From NCBI GenBank assembly GCA_934541105.1, contig CAKTDA010000006.1, positions 248,001 to 312,000 of the forward strand: DNA of 64,000 nt, read 5' to 3'. Below the pieces are notes generated by a model. The model was not told the DNA's origin. It did no database searches and saw only the letters and a list, made by a program, of their open reading frames with translations. Below, piece after piece: positions 56,022-64,000 of this stretch. The stretch is from an uncultured Luteitalea sp. Lineage in GTDB: Bacteria; Acidobacteriota; Vicinamibacteria; Vicinamibacterales; Vicinamibacteraceae. Numbering within the stretch: position 1 is the stretch's first letter; every line of letters begins with the position of its first letter. The position numbers and the translations under genes were made by a program.

Positions 56022-56457
56022 GCTTCGTGCCGCGCGCCGCCCAGTTGACGACGTGATAGGTCGCCGGCACCGTGCCGCTGTTGCGCACGGTGTGCGGCAC
56101 CATCGTCGCGAAGAAGACGAGCGAGCCTTCGGGAGCACGCTGCCACGTGCCGTTCACGTACGCTTCCACCTCGCCGGACTTGATGATGAGGAGTTCCTCG
56201 TTGGCGTGGGTGTGCGGGGCGTGCGGCGAGGCGCCCGGCTTCAGTGTGGTGCTGTGGTACTCGAGTTCGTCGAGCGTGGCCGTCGGCGCGGCGAACACCG
56301 TGCGGCGCCCGCCGTTTGCCGTCGGCTGTTCCGGCACCGACGCCCATGTGAAGAGCGCGGACTTCATCAACAGTCCGTCGGCAGGCGGGGCCTGCATGGC
56401 CGCGGCGCTGCCCGCAGCGAGACCGACGGCGCAGACCATGGCGGCGCGCAGGGTCAT
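55999..56457 (-). CDS. Exported single-domain cupin
   Basis: This is a 152-residue protein with a signal peptide (about 1-20) and one cupin barrel. Metal ligands appear in PHAPHTHANEEL (His, His, Glu) and in the later VPHTVRNSG (His). The function is unknown; such cupins may be isomerases, dioxygenases or sugar binders. The ATG at 56457 is supported by GGAGGG about 5 bases upstream. It overlaps the DUF1080 gene tail to tail. Confidence 0.8.
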   Translation of the reverse strand: MTLRAAMVCAVGLAAGSAAAMQAPPADGLLMKSALFTWASVPEQPTANGGRRTVFAAPTATLDELEYHSTTLKPGASPHAPHTHANEELLIIKSGEVEAYVNGTWQRAPEGSLVFFATMVPHTVRNSGTVPATYHVVNWAARGTKPTAAREP

Positions 56458-56567
56458 TCGTCCCTCCTCGATCGATTGTGAGGGGCGGACTATACCATCC
56501 GCGGCGTGAGGCCTGGCAGTCCGGCCGCCTGTGCCATAGTGCACGGACGCGTGCCGAGACCCCCACG

Positions 56568-57380
56568 ATGATCGAGACGTTCGCGACATGGCCGCCCGCA
56601 CTGCAGGCGCTTGCCGGCGCCACCTTCACCTGGTCGCTCACCGCCCTTGGCGCGGCGGTCGTGTTCTTCTTCCGCGAAGTGCGGCGGGACGTCCTCGACA
56701 CCGCCCTCGGGTTCACGGCCGGCGTGATGATCGCCGCCAGCTTCTGGTCGCTCCTCGCGCCCGCCATCTCGATGGCCGAGGAGATGGGCATGACCGGGTG
56801 GGTCCCTGCGGTGATCGGCTTCCTGTGCGGGGCCTTCTCGATGCGCCTCGTCGACCTGCTGCTGCCGCACGTCCACCTGTTCGAGAGGACCGAGGACGCG
56901 GAAGGCGTGAAGACCGAATGGCGGCGGACCACGCTGCTCGTGCTGGCCATCACGCTCCACAACATCCCTGAAGGACTGGCGATCGGCGTGGCATTCGGCG
57001 CCGTCGCTGCAGGCTACGAGTCGGCCACGCTCGCGGCGGCCATCGCGCTGACGATTGGCATCGGCATCCAGAACTGTCCGGAAGGCACTGCCGTCGCCGC
57101 CCCGCTGCGGCGTGACGGGCTCTCGCGCACGAAGGCGTGGTGGTACGGCCAGCTCTCGGCGGTCGTCGAGCCTGGCGCCGCCGTGCTCGGGGCGCTCGCC
57201 GTGGGCGCCATGCGTCCGCTGCTGCCGTACGCGCTCGCGTTCGCCGCCGGCGCGATGATCTTCGTGGTGGTCGAGGAAGTGATCCCCGAGTCGCAGTCGG
57301 GAGGCCACGGCGACATGGCCACACTCGGCACCATCGTCGGCTTCGCGGTGATGATGACGCTCGACGTCGCGCTCGGCTGA
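56568..57380 (+). CDS. ZIP-family divalent metal transporter, GufA-like
   Basis: This is a 270-residue inner-membrane protein with about eight hydrophobic segments. The metal path is marked by ITLHNIPEGLAIGVAFG and by IGIGIQNCPEGTAVAAPL, the paired motifs of the GufA/ZupT branch, and a third helix has FVVVEEVIPE. It imports zinc or a similar ion. A loop between helices III and IV holds HVHLFERTED. The start at 56568 (MIETF) is preferred. It is not linked to the metal genes at 0.8-6.7 kb. Confidence 0.87.
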   Translation: MIETFATWPPALQALAGATFTWSLTALGAAVVFFFREVRRDVLDTALGFTAGVMIAASFWSLLAPAISMAEEMGMTGWVPAVIGFLCGAFSMRLVDLLLPHVHLFERTEDAEGVKTEWRRTTLLVLAITLHNIPEGLAIGVAFGAVAAGYESATLAAAIALTIGIGIQNCPEGTAVAAPLRRDGLSRTKAWWYGQLSAVVEPGAAVLGALAVGAMRPLLPYALAFAAGAMIFVVVEEVIPESQSGGHGDMATLGTIVGFAVMMTLDVALG

Positions 57381-57406
57381 TCGAGCGCACGCCCTGGAAG
57401 CACTTC

Positions 57407-57964
57407 CTACCAGCGCGCCGCAAGCGGGCGCGGGACGTGCATCAGCCGCCACGCAAGGGACCCGGCGGCGCCGAGGATCAACCCGCCGGCGAGCACCACC
57501 GCGACATAGACGAGCGCACCCGCGAGACCCGGAGTCTTTGGCAACGCCTCGTTGATCCACATCGTGGAGCCGGCAAGCAGCCAGCCCGGCGGCGTGATGA
57601 TCATCCACCACCACGCACGCGCGGCGACCGTCCGGATCAGCCGCCATTGCAGGAGCGCCGCACAGACGCCGCCAAGGGCGACGTGGACGGGCAGCGAGTA
57701 CGGGATGCCTGCCCCGGCCAGTTGGAGCAGGTCGCCGACGACGAAGGGAGCCGACAGGCCGCTTGCCGTCGCGATCGTCCAGGCACGCACGGCGGGGTAC
57801 GGTGGCGCCAGGATGCGGCCCTGCAACACCCCCACACCGATACCCATCCCCAGGGCGAGAGGGAACTGCACGGCAGGCACGCCGGCCGATTCCACCGCGA
57901 CGAGCAGGACGATGGCCAGCACGAAGCCCAGCGTCCACCCGGCGAAGGTGCGAATCACCCACAT
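57407..57964 (-). CDS. Hypothetical four- to six-helix membrane protein
   Basis: I do not recognise this 185-residue protein. It has hydrophobic stretches at about residues 5-28, 32-50, 65-83, 92-110 and 150-172 and a short basic end. There is no charged catalytic motif. It starts at 57964 (MWVIRTF) or at 58045 with 27 more residues; the shorter form leaves a normal promoter gap before the divergent MarR gene. Being divergent from MarR, it might be under the same control. Confidence 0.55.
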   Translation of the reverse strand: MWVIRTFAGWTLGFVLAIVLLVAVESAGVPAVQFPLALGMGIGVGVLQGRILAPPYPAVRAWTIATASGLSAPFVVGDLLQLAGAGIPYSLPVHVALGGVCAALLQWRLIRTVAARAWWWMIITPPGWLLAGSTMWINEALPKTPGLAGALVYVAVVLAGGLILGAAGSLAWRLMHVPRPLAARW

Positions 57965-58041
57965 GTCCTTCTGAACGGCGCCGCGGGCGCCTGCGAACGT
58001 CCGTCTGCCATGGCGGGGCGCGGGCTGCGGGCGCCTGCATT

Positions 58042-58078
58042 TCAATGTGTTGACATTGAGTGTCTAAACACGTACCAT
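58042..58078 (+). promoter_or_regulatory. marR promoter with overlapping 7-bp inverted repeat
   Basis: TTGACA (58050-58055), a 17-base spacer and TACCAT (58073-58078) form a sigma70-like promoter. TCAATGT (58042-58048) and ACATTGA (58053-58059) form a perfect inverted repeat over the -35 box, a typical MarR self-repression layout. The -10 ends 7 bases before the ATG, so the transcript is probably leaderless. Confidence 0.65.
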
Positions 58079-58085
58079 GTGAGAC

Positions 58086-58562
58086 ATGGGTTCACGGAGT
58101 ACGCAAATCGGGCAGCAGCGCCGGCCCACGAAGGCACTCGAGCAGGAAGCCTTCCTCGCGGTCGTGCGGACCGCCGCCGCGCTCACCGACGCCATCGAGC
58201 AGGTGCTGCGGCCCGACGGGCTGACGATGGCGCAGTACAACGTGCTGCGAATCCTGCGGGGCGCCGGGCCGGGCGGGCTGTGCCGGAACGAGGTGCGGGA
58301 TCGGATGCTGACGCGCATGCCCGACATGACCCGGCTGCTCGATCGCATGGAGGACGCCGGCCTCGTCGTGCGCGCCCGCAGCACCGAGGATCGCCGCCTC
58401 GTCACCACGCGGATCACGCCCGCTGGGGCAGACGTGCTCGAGCGGCTCGCGGAGCCGGTTGCCGCCGAGCATCGCCTCCGCTTCGAGGCGCTGACGGCAA
58501 CCGAGACGCGGGCGCTCGTGGCGCTGCTCGACCGGGTTCGCGGGGCCCTGGCCGGCGCGTAG
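58086..58562 (+). CDS. MarR family transcriptional regulator
   Basis: This is a 158-residue winged-helix protein. LTMAQYNVLRILRGAGPGGLCRNEVRDRML is the helix-turn-helix approach, and DRMEDAGLVVRARSTEDRRLVTTRITPAG is the wing, the MarR hallmark. It likely represses its own gene and the DoxX-VOC genes, because similar sites precede both. The ligand may be a phenol or quinone, by analogy with MhqR and other quinone-stress regulators (inference). Confidence 0.88.
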   Translation: MGSRSTQIGQQRRPTKALEQEAFLAVVRTAAALTDAIEQVLRPDGLTMAQYNVLRILRGAGPGGLCRNEVRDRMLTRMPDMTRLLDRMEDAGLVVRARSTEDRRLVTTRITPAGADVLERLAEPVAAEHRLRFEALTATETRALVALLDRVRGALAGA

Positions 58563-58636
58563 CGGGCTGGGCGCGCCGGTTCGCCTGATCGGGACCCGCA
58601 AATGAATGGCGTGGCGAGACCATGAAGGTGTCGTCA

Positions 58637-58658
58637 CACTTGATGTGAACACGTTCAA
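58637..58658 (-). promoter_or_regulatory. Second MarR-type operator before the DoxX gene
   Basis: Read on the minus strand, this 22-base site matches the marR operator region (58041-58062) at 17 of 22 positions. It contains its own inverted repeat (TGAAC-GT-GTTCA). It ends 15 bases before the DoxX ATG, where a bound repressor would block transcription. Confidence 0.6.
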
Positions 58659-58673
58659 TAGCAGGAGACGGAC

Positions 58674-59105
58674 ATGACGACAAGCAACGGACCGACGACA
58701 TCGCAGTGGCACCTCGGCCTCATCATCCTCCGCGTCATCACCGGCGTGATCTTCATCGCGCACGGCGCGCAGAAGCTGTTCGTCTTCGGCCTGGGAGGCG
58801 TGACCGGCGCGTTCGCGTCGATGGGCATTCCCCTTGCCGGTGTCGTCGGCCCTGCGGTGGCCCTCCTGGAGTTCGCTGGCGGCATCGCGCTCATCGCCGG
58901 CCTGCTGACGCGCTGGGTGTCGGCCGGGCTGGCCGTGACGATGGTCGGTGCGATCCTGTTCGCACACATGGCCGCCGGGTTCTTCCTGCCCAACGGCTAC
59001 GAGTTCGTGCTCCTGCTGCTTGGTGCCTCGGCATTCCTGGCCCTCGTGGGCGCCGGGCGCTACTCGCTCGACGCCGTCCTCGCGGGACGACGCACACACG
59101 CCTGA
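58674..59105 (+). CDS. DoxX family membrane protein
   Basis: This is a 143-residue inner-membrane protein with four helices. LIILRVITGVIFIAHGAQKLF, LEFAGGIALIAGLLTRW and FFLPNGYEFVLLLLGASAFL are typical of DoxX/CatD-type proteins. CatD in Bacillus is encoded with the ring-cleaving dioxygenase CatE and answers to quinone stress; this gene is likewise followed by a VOC dioxygenase 36 bases on. GGAG stands 6 bases before the ATG. Confidence 0.87.
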   Translation: MTTSNGPTTSQWHLGLIILRVITGVIFIAHGAQKLFVFGLGGVTGAFASMGIPLAGVVGPAVALLEFAGGIALIAGLLTRWVSAGLAVTMVGAILFAHMAAGFFLPNGYEFVLLLLGASAFLALVGAGRYSLDAVLAGRRTHA

Positions 59106-59141
59106 CGCCCGCCGGGCGCGGCACAACGAAGGAGGAGTTCC

Positions 59142-60092
59142 ATGGGATCGGGCACCCGCGACATCTTCGGCCACGCGGCACGGCCGGAACCGGCCGCACC
59201 GGGTACCTATGGTGAACCGCCGCGCGGCCATCGCCTGCCGGACACCACGCGGCTCGGCGCCGTGCGGCTGCAGGTCGCCGACCTGCAGCGCTCGACGACG
59301 TACTACGTCGAGATTCTCGGCCTGCGCGTCGTCGCGCAGTCCGACGGCGTGGCGACGCTCGCAGCGCACGGCGACGATCGCCCGCTCGTCGAACTCGTCG
59401 AGTACCCGCAGGCGCGCCGGGCAGGACGGGCGGTCCGGACGGGGCTCTATCACTTCGCCATACTCCTGCCCGACCGTGCCTCGCTCGGACGGTTCGTGCG
59501 GCACCTGGCGGAGGTCGGCGTGCGCGCGGGCGCTGGCGATCATCTCGTGAGCGAGGCGTTCTACCTGCACGATCCGGACGGCCTCGGCATCGAGGTCTAC
59601 GCCGATCGTCCGCGCAGTGAGTGGCGCCGCATCGGCCGCGAGTTGATGATGGCGACCGACCCGGTGGACGTCCACGATCTCGTGAAGGCTGCCGGTGACG
59701 ATCCGTGGACCGGCATGCCGGCCGGCACGGTGATGGGGCACGTGCACCTGCACGTCGGCGACGTCGGCCGGGCAGCCGCCTTCTACGCAGAGGGCCTGGG
59801 CCTCGACCGCATCACCTGGAGCTACCCCGGCGCGCTGTTCCTCGGTGCCGGCGGGTATCACCACCACGTGGGCACCAACACGTGGGCTGGTCCGGATGCG
59901 GCGGCCCCGGCGCGCGACGAAGCGCAGTTGCTCGAGTGGGCGCTGGAGCTACCGGATGCCGCGACGGTGGCAGCGACCGCCGCAAGCGTCGCGGCGGCGG
60001 GCTTCACGATCGGGGAAGATGCTCCCGGTGAGTTCGTCGCGCGCGATCCGTGGGGCACGACCGTACGCGTGCGCACGGCCACAACGCCGTGA
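59142..60092 (+). CDS. VOC-family ring-cleavage dioxygenase, CatE-like
   Basis: This is a 316-residue protein with two vicinal-oxygen-chelate modules. The first begins LGAVRLQVADLQRSTTYY. The second begins VMGHVHLHVGDVGRAAAFYAEGLG. Likely metal ligands are His in GHVHLHV, His in GYHHHVGTN and a late Glu (GEFVARDPWG). Length and layout match catechol 2,3-dioxygenases of the CatE/YfiE type. A perfect AGGAGG precedes the ATG. It probably opens catechol or quinone-derived rings under MarR control. Confidence 0.83.
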   Translation: MGSGTRDIFGHAARPEPAAPGTYGEPPRGHRLPDTTRLGAVRLQVADLQRSTTYYVEILGLRVVAQSDGVATLAAHGDDRPLVELVEYPQARRAGRAVRTGLYHFAILLPDRASLGRFVRHLAEVGVRAGAGDHLVSEAFYLHDPDGLGIEVYADRPRSEWRRIGRELMMATDPVDVHDLVKAAGDDPWTGMPAGTVMGHVHLHVGDVGRAAAFYAEGLGLDRITWSYPGALFLGAGGYHHHVGTNTWAGPDAAAPARDEAQLLEWALELPDAATVAATAASVAAAGFTIGEDAPGEFVARDPWGTTVRVRTATTP

Positions 60093-60102
60093 GCCTCGCG
60101 CG

Positions 60103-61305
60103 TCAGGCGTCCGCGCGCAGGTCGCGGCTGGCCACGACGCTGAGTACCGCCACGGCGCCAAAGGCCGCGGCCGCCAGCACGAACACCCAGCGGATGCCGG
60201 CCGCCTCGGCGAGGTGGCCGGCGACCCAGGGCATCGTCATGCCCCCGCTCAACGCGACCGTGAAGAGCAGGCCGAACACCGTGCCGGACTGATCGCGGAA
60301 GCGCCCGCTTGCCAATCCCAGCACCGTGGGGAAGATGCCCGCCAGGGCGACTCCGGTGAGCACGATGCCCGCGGCCGCGACGGCGGTCGAAGGTGCCGCA
60401 GCCATCAGGAGCACGCCCCCGCCCGCAACGAGCGCGCTCGTGAGTACCACCGTGGCGCCCGACGTGTGCAGCAGCAGACGGCTCAGGGCGAGCCGCGCGA
60501 GCATGATCGACGCCCAGAACGCCGCCAGCCAGTACGACGCCACCTGAACGGAGACATGCAGGTCCTGCGTCAGGAGGCTCGAGATGTAGCCGCCGAGCAG
60601 GAACTCGTTGCCCGACTGGAAGAACAGGAGGAGCGCGAGCGCGCGCACGACTGGCATCCGCGCGAAGCGCCCGACGCTCGCCAGCGGCCATCCGTGTACC
60701 TGACGCGGCGGCGGGAACTGCAGCAGCAGCGCGGCGAGGCCGGCAAGCGCGCAGGGCACCGCCGCGGCCTGCAGGAGCACCGGCACGCCGAACCGTGACG
60801 TCAGCGTGCCCAGCAGGAACGGCAGCGCGAGCGCACCGAACCCGAAGAACACGCCGAGCCGGTTCAGCGCGGCGCCCTTGCGGCGTTCGTCGTCGTGCAG
60901 GTCGGCGACGAGCGTGTTGGTGCCGCCGTTGAGGAGGCCGCCGCCCAAGCCGAGGCACGCCACCGCGAGGAGCAGTGCGCCGAGGCTCCCGGCCACGGCA
61001 ATCCACACGAGGGCCGCGGCCACGAGCCAGGCGCCGATGGCAAGCGGTGGCTTGAGTCCGATCCGGTTCACCGCCAGGCCGAGCAGGAGGCTCGCGACGA
61101 GCATCGCGAAGTTCATCACCAGGAACAGCGTGCCGACGTCGGCCAGCGTCACGGCCAGGCGCTCCGACAGCGCAGGGACGACCGCACCGACGAGGGCCAT
61201 GACGATGCCGAACACGAACATCCCGGCCTGGGCGAGTGCACCCAGCGCACGGCCTGACGCGCCGCCCGGACGCGCTCCGCCGACAGACGGTGGGCCGGCG
61301 CTCAC
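60103..61305 (-). CDS. MFS sugar transporter, FucP/NagP-like
   Basis: This is a 400-residue transporter with twelve predicted helices. GLGGGLLNGGTNTLVADLHDDERRKGAALNRLGVFFGFGALALPFL is the conserved middle region of FucP/NagP-type proton-sugar carriers; FQSGNEFLLGGYIS and GIFPTVLGLASGRF follow. The GTG start overlaps the SIS stop (GTGA). With the ROK kinase and SIS gene upstream it makes an uptake-phosphorylation-conversion set, probably for an N-acetylated aminosugar. Confidence 0.85.
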   Translation of the reverse strand: MSAGPPSVGGARPGGASGRALGALAQAGMFVFGIVMALVGAVVPALSERLAVTLADVGTLFLVMNFAMLVASLLLGLAVNRIGLKPPLAIGAWLVAAALVWIAVAGSLGALLLAVACLGLGGGLLNGGTNTLVADLHDDERRKGAALNRLGVFFGFGALALPFLLGTLTSRFGVPVLLQAAAVPCALAGLAALLLQFPPPRQVHGWPLASVGRFARMPVVRALALLLFFQSGNEFLLGGYISSLLTQDLHVSVQVASYWLAAFWASIMLARLALSRLLLHTSGATVVLTSALVAGGGVLLMAAAPSTAVAAAGIVLTGVALAGIFPTVLGLASGRFRDQSGTVFGLLFTVALSGGMTMPWVAGHLAEAAGIRWVFVLAAAAFGAVAVLSVVASRDLRADA

Positions 61306-62072
61306 CGCACGACGGGCTCGGGCCCGCGCTCGAACCAGGCCCGCGCGTAAGCATCGAACACGCGCAGGTTGTGGTCCTTCCGCACGCCTTCGACGTTCGG
61401 CGACACGAAGGTCGTGAGCGAGTGCCCCCTCTCCACGAGGCCCGCGGCCGTCTCGGCCACCAGTGCCATCGCCACCGAGACCGATGCCACCGTGGAGCCG
61501 GCCGCGACGCGTTCGGGCTGACCGACGTCCACCTGCGCGTCCTCGGGCGCGACGCAGTTGTCGATGGCGACGTCGGCGAGGTCCGAGAGTGACTTGCCCG
61601 TCGAGTGCGTGTGCGTGGCGACTCGTGCGTTCTCGTGCGACGAGACACTGATCACCTTCGCGCCGCGAGCCCGCGCATACATCGCCGCCTCGATCGGCGC
61701 GGCGTTGAGCCCCCCGTGCGAGAACACGATCAGGCAGTCGTCAGGCCCGATCGGATAGCTCTGGAGGAACTGCTCGACGTAGCCCTCGCGGCGCTCGATC
61801 CACAGCAGCTCGCGCGCGCCGTGCGGCCCGACGACGTTGGACCACATCAGCCGCGGATCGTAGAGCGGGAAGAAGCCAACGAAGCTGCCGTAGCGCGGGA
61901 ACACGTCCATCACCGGGATGACCGAGTGCCCGCTGCCGAACAGGTAGGCACGCCCGCCGCCGGCGATGACGCCGGTGGTGATCGCACCAGCCGCGCGCAG
62001 CGCATCGGCCTGGGTCGTCGCGATGCGGTCGATGACGCCCGCGATGCTCTGGAGGTAAGTCGTTGCTGACAT
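61302..62072 (-). CDS. SIS-domain sugar-phosphate protein (UPF0309-like), copy 2
   Basis: This is a 256-residue relative of the SIS gene at 33750-34523. AYLFGSGHSVIPVMDVFPRYGSF aligns with the FGSGHS...RYGSF block there. IVFSHGGLNAAPIEAAMYARARGAKVISVSSH forms the second half of the sugar-phosphate site. The gene lies 8 bases after the ROK stop and overlaps the MFS start, so all three are cotranscribed. The reaction is not established; isomerase or lyase action on an aminosugar phosphate is the best guess. Confidence 0.82.
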   Translation of the reverse strand: MSATTYLQSIAGVIDRIATTQADALRAAGAITTGVIAGGGRAYLFGSGHSVIPVMDVFPRYGSFVGFFPLYDPRLMWSNVVGPHGARELLWIERREGYVEQFLQSYPIGPDDCLIVFSHGGLNAAPIEAAMYARARGAKVISVSSHENARVATHTHSTGKSLSDLADVAIDNCVAPEDAQVDVGQPERVAAGSTVASVSVAMALVAETAAGLVERGHSLTTFVSPNVEGVRKDHNLRVFDAYARAWFERGPEPVVR

Positions 62073-62080
62073 GGGTTCGT

Positions 62081-62944
62081 TCAGGACGTGTGGAGTGACA
62101 GCGCCAATCTCGCGGCGCCGAGAAGCCCGGCGCGATCGCCGAGCACGGTAGTCTCGATGCGGCAGCGGCCGGCCGCCACGGGCTGCGCCCAGCGGCGCAC
62201 CTCGCGCCGGATCGACTCGAGGAACCGCTCGCCGGCGCCGGACATGACGCCGCCGCCGAGCACGACGATCTCCGGGTCGAGCAGGCTCACCAGGTTGGCG
62301 ATGCCCATGCCGGCAAACCGCGCCGCGTCGTCGAGGACTGCCTGCGCACGCGCCTCGCCCTCACGCGCTGCCCGGAAGACGGTGGCAGCGTCCGTCGCCC
62401 CGAACGCGGCGGCGATTCCCGGACCGGACGACTTGCGCTCCCAGCAGCCACAGGCGGCGTACTCGTCCTGCCATGCGGCATCGAGCGCGAACCAGCCGGC
62501 CGCGCCGCCAATCCCGTGCGCACCGCGCAGCACGACGCCGTCCACGAGCACGCCGACGCCGATGCCGGTGCCAAGCGCGACGAAGACCGCGTGCCGCAGG
62601 CCGCGCGCAGCGCCGAGCCATGCCTCGCCGAGTACGTATCCGGCACGGTCGCTGTCGATGGCCAGCGGCACGTCGATCCGGGCGCGGAGCGCGTCGAGCA
62701 GCGGCATCTCGTCGGCCCCCCAGAGGTTGGGGCACCACGCGCGGCCTGTCGAGGGCGTGTAGATACCGGGAACGATGACGCCGACCGCGGCGGCATCACC
62801 GACGGCCGCGGCGATCTGTGCCACGCTCCCTTCGAGCGTCGTGGCGGCCAGATGCCGGCTGACGGTCCGGATCGTGCCGTCGCCGCACACCTGCGCAAGG
62901 GCGGTCTTCGTGCCACCGAGATCCGCGGCAAGGACGTGGCTCAT
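62081..62944 (-). CDS. ROK family sugar kinase, copy 2
   Basis: This is a 287-residue ROK kinase with VLAADLGGTKTALAQV, the Asp of AIDSDRAGYVLGEAWLG and ALGTGIGVGVLVDG. A partial zinc motif remains (ACGCWERKSSG) in place of CxCGxxGC. The ATG at 62944 is preferred to an in-frame TTG at 62959. It starts the ROK-SIS-MFS operon. It belongs to a different ROK subgroup from copy 1 at 34520-35440, because the motifs and zinc region differ. Confidence 0.85.
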   Translation of the reverse strand: MSHVLAADLGGTKTALAQVCGDGTIRTVSRHLAATTLEGSVAQIAAAVGDAAAVGVIVPGIYTPSTGRAWCPNLWGADEMPLLDALRARIDVPLAIDSDRAGYVLGEAWLGAARGLRHAVFVALGTGIGVGVLVDGVVLRGAHGIGGAAGWFALDAAWQDEYAACGCWERKSSGPGIAAAFGATDAATVFRAAREGEARAQAVLDDAARFAGMGIANLVSLLDPEIVVLGGGVMSGAGERFLESIRREVRRWAQPVAAGRCRIETTVLGDRAGLLGAARLALSLHTS

Positions 62945-63060
62945 CGTCGAAGGTGTCAATCGTGTCGCCGAACGGTCGTGTACGCAAGGGGCGGCATCGC
63001 ATCACGTCCCCCTCGCGATGATTCCGGCCAGCACGTGCCGTCCAATACACGGAGATGCCC

Positions 63061-63432
63061 ATGAACGTACTGCTCTGGATCCTGCAGGTCCTCCTCGCCG
63101 CCGCGTTCCTCGCGCACGGCCTGATGTTCCTCTTCCCGCCAGCCGACCTCGTGGCCGTCATGGACGCGTCGCTCTCGCGACCGCTCCGGTACTTCCTCGG
63201 CGTGGCGGAGGTCGCGGCCGCCATCGGGCTTGTCGTGCCGGGGGTGACGCGGATCAAGCCATGGCTCGTGCCGCTCGCGGCGGCGGGACTCGTGCCGATC
63301 ATGATTGGCGCCACCGTGCTGCACGTCGCGCGGGGAGAGTACGGGTCGTCGGTCACGACCGCCATCCTGCTTGCGCTCCTCGTGCTGGTGGCCTGGCTCC
63401 GCCGGCGCCCGTACGCCATCTCCTCGCGCTGA
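63061..63432 (+). CDS. DoxX-like small membrane protein
   Basis: This is a 123-residue, four-helix protein of the DoxX-like family (ILQVLLAAAFLAHGLMFLF, YFLGVAEVAAAIGLVVPGVTRI, AAAGLVPIMIGATVLHVARGE). The function is unknown. The ATG at 63061 is chosen over 63055 because GGAG stands 6 bases before it. It is divergent from the ROK gene and upstream of an SDR gene from which it is separated by a hairpin. Confidence 0.82.
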   Translation: MNVLLWILQVLLAAAFLAHGLMFLFPPADLVAVMDASLSRPLRYFLGVAEVAAAIGLVVPGVTRIKPWLVPLAAAGLVPIMIGATVLHVARGEYGSSVTTAILLALLVLVAWLRRRPYAISSR

Positions 63433-63445
63433 CGCTGGCCGGGCA

Positions 63446-63469
63446 CCTGCGGCATAGAATGGCCGCAGG
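63446..63469 (+). promoter_or_regulatory. 8-bp inverted repeat enclosing a -10-like box before the last SDR gene
   Basis: CCTGCGGC (63446-63453) and GCCGCAGG (63462-63469) form a perfect stem. The 8-base loop holds TAGAAT (63455-63460). The 3' arm shares AGG with the ribosome site AGGAGG (63467-63472). It may be an operator, or an mRNA hairpin that limits ribosome access; it could also end the DoxX-like transcript. Confidence 0.5.
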
Positions 63470-63478
63470 AGGATTTCC

Positions 63479-64000
63479 ATGGCGCGCTTCGACGGCAAGG
63501 TGGCAATCGTGACCGGCGGCGGTTCCGGACTTGGCGAGGCGATCGGCCGCGCACTGGCGAAGGACGGCGCGACGGTCGTGCTCACCGACATCGCGCTCGA
63601 CGCGGCCGAGCGCGTCGCAGCCGACATCGTGAAGGCGGGAGGGACGGCCAGCGCGGTGCGGCAGGACACGGCGCGCGCCGAGGACTCCGAGCGGGTCGTC
63701 CGTCACGCGATCGACACGCATGGCGCGCTGCACTATGCCGTGAACAACGCCGGCATCGGCGGTGCGCAGGCGCCTGTCGGCGACGTGGATCTCGCAGACT
63801 GGAATCGCGTCATCGACATCAACCTCAATGGCGTGCTGTACGGCATGCGGTATCAGGTGCCGGCCATGCTCGAGGCCGGAGCCGGCGGCTGCGCGATCGT
63901 CAACATGGCGTCAATCCACGGCGCCGTGGCCGCGATCGGCAATGCCGCCTACACGGCAGCCAAGCACGGCGTCGTCGGCCTGACGAAGAATGCCGCCGCC
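63479..64000 (+). CDS. SDR family oxidoreductase (cut by window edge)
   Basis: These are the first 174 codons of a classical SDR: cofactor motif TGGGSGLGEAIG, NNAGIGG, the catalytic Ser in NMASIHG, and YTAAKHG. The gene continues past the right edge. AGGAGG stands 6 bases before the ATG. An inverted repeat overlaps that site. The substrate is unknown; the sequence is close to glucose/cyclohexanol-dehydrogenase-like SDRs with a broad range. Confidence 0.9.
   Translation, partial: MARFDGKVAIVTGGGSGLGEAIGRALAKDGATVVLTDIALDAAERVAADIVKAGGTASAVRQDTARAEDSERVVRHAIDTHGALHYAVNNAGIGGAQAPVGDVDLADWNRVIDINLNGVLYGMRYQVPAMLEAGAGGCAIVNMASIHGAVAAIGNAAYTAAKHGVVGLTKNAAA

Overview
The window is gene-dense, very GC-rich bacterial chromosome. 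TonB-dependent uptake, lipoprotein and Tat signals, and families such as DUF1080, DUF305, LVIVD-repeat, DUF2236 and WbsX point to a Gram-negative heterotroph. Taken together this fits an acidobacterium of the Vicinamibacteria (Luteitalea-like) type, but the assignment is inferred from gene content, not from a marker gene. I find 55 protein genes (two cut by the window edges), no RNA gene and no CRISPR array. There is no insertion sequence and no gap above about 210 bases. Many neighbouring genes overlap by 4 bases (ATGA or GTGA), so operons can be read with some confidence.

Layout. 1-0.6 kb: edge of a dynamin-like GTPase gene. 0.8-6.7 kb: a probable metal-acquisition run with a TonB receptor, a DUF4198-Kelch fusion, a cysteine-free S4 ribosomal protein paralogue, a small Cys/His protein and a secreted beta-propeller. 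6.8-15.5 kb: a hendecad coiled-coil protein, an SDR, DAHP synthase, FtsH with a DUF2236 protein, an LVIVD/DUF305 pair and a Rieske protein. 15.6-30.2 kb: a surface-polysaccharide cluster of DUF115, methyltransferase-GT2 fusion, WbdD-like methyltransferase-kinase-coiled coil, PhyH, methyltransferase, GT2, WbsX and GT4 genes. Several of these enzymes carry similar helical tails.

30.3-49 kb: sugar metabolism. It holds a PLP decarboxylase, a PQQ-type aldose dehydrogenase, an SDR-ROK-SIS operon and a MetE-core/MBL pair. A five-gene operon follows (GH84, GNAT, DegT aminotransferase, PTS EIIC, esterase), and the GH84-GNAT pair looks like a split form of animal O-GlcNAcase. Then come an enolase-superfamily dehydratase, KDG kinase, 6-phosphogluconate dehydrogenase and an MBL protein. 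Aldose dehydrogenase, dehydratase and KDG kinase could form an Entner-Doudoroff-like branch. 49-55 kb: a cyclic beta-1,2-glucan synthase-like enzyme without the GH94 part, beside an ABC exporter. 55.3-58 kb: DUF1080, cupin, ZIP transporter and a membrane protein. 58-60.1 kb: a MarR-DoxX-VOC dioxygenase module with two matching operator-like sites. 60.1-64 kb: an MFS-SIS-ROK operon (a second ROK-SIS pair), a DoxX-like protein and the start of an SDR gene.

Two control themes recur. Several genes without a Shine-Dalgarno site have a -10-like hexamer only 6-10 bases before the start codon, which suggests leaderless transcripts. Two SDR genes have a perfect inverted repeat overlapping or abutting their ribosome-binding site.
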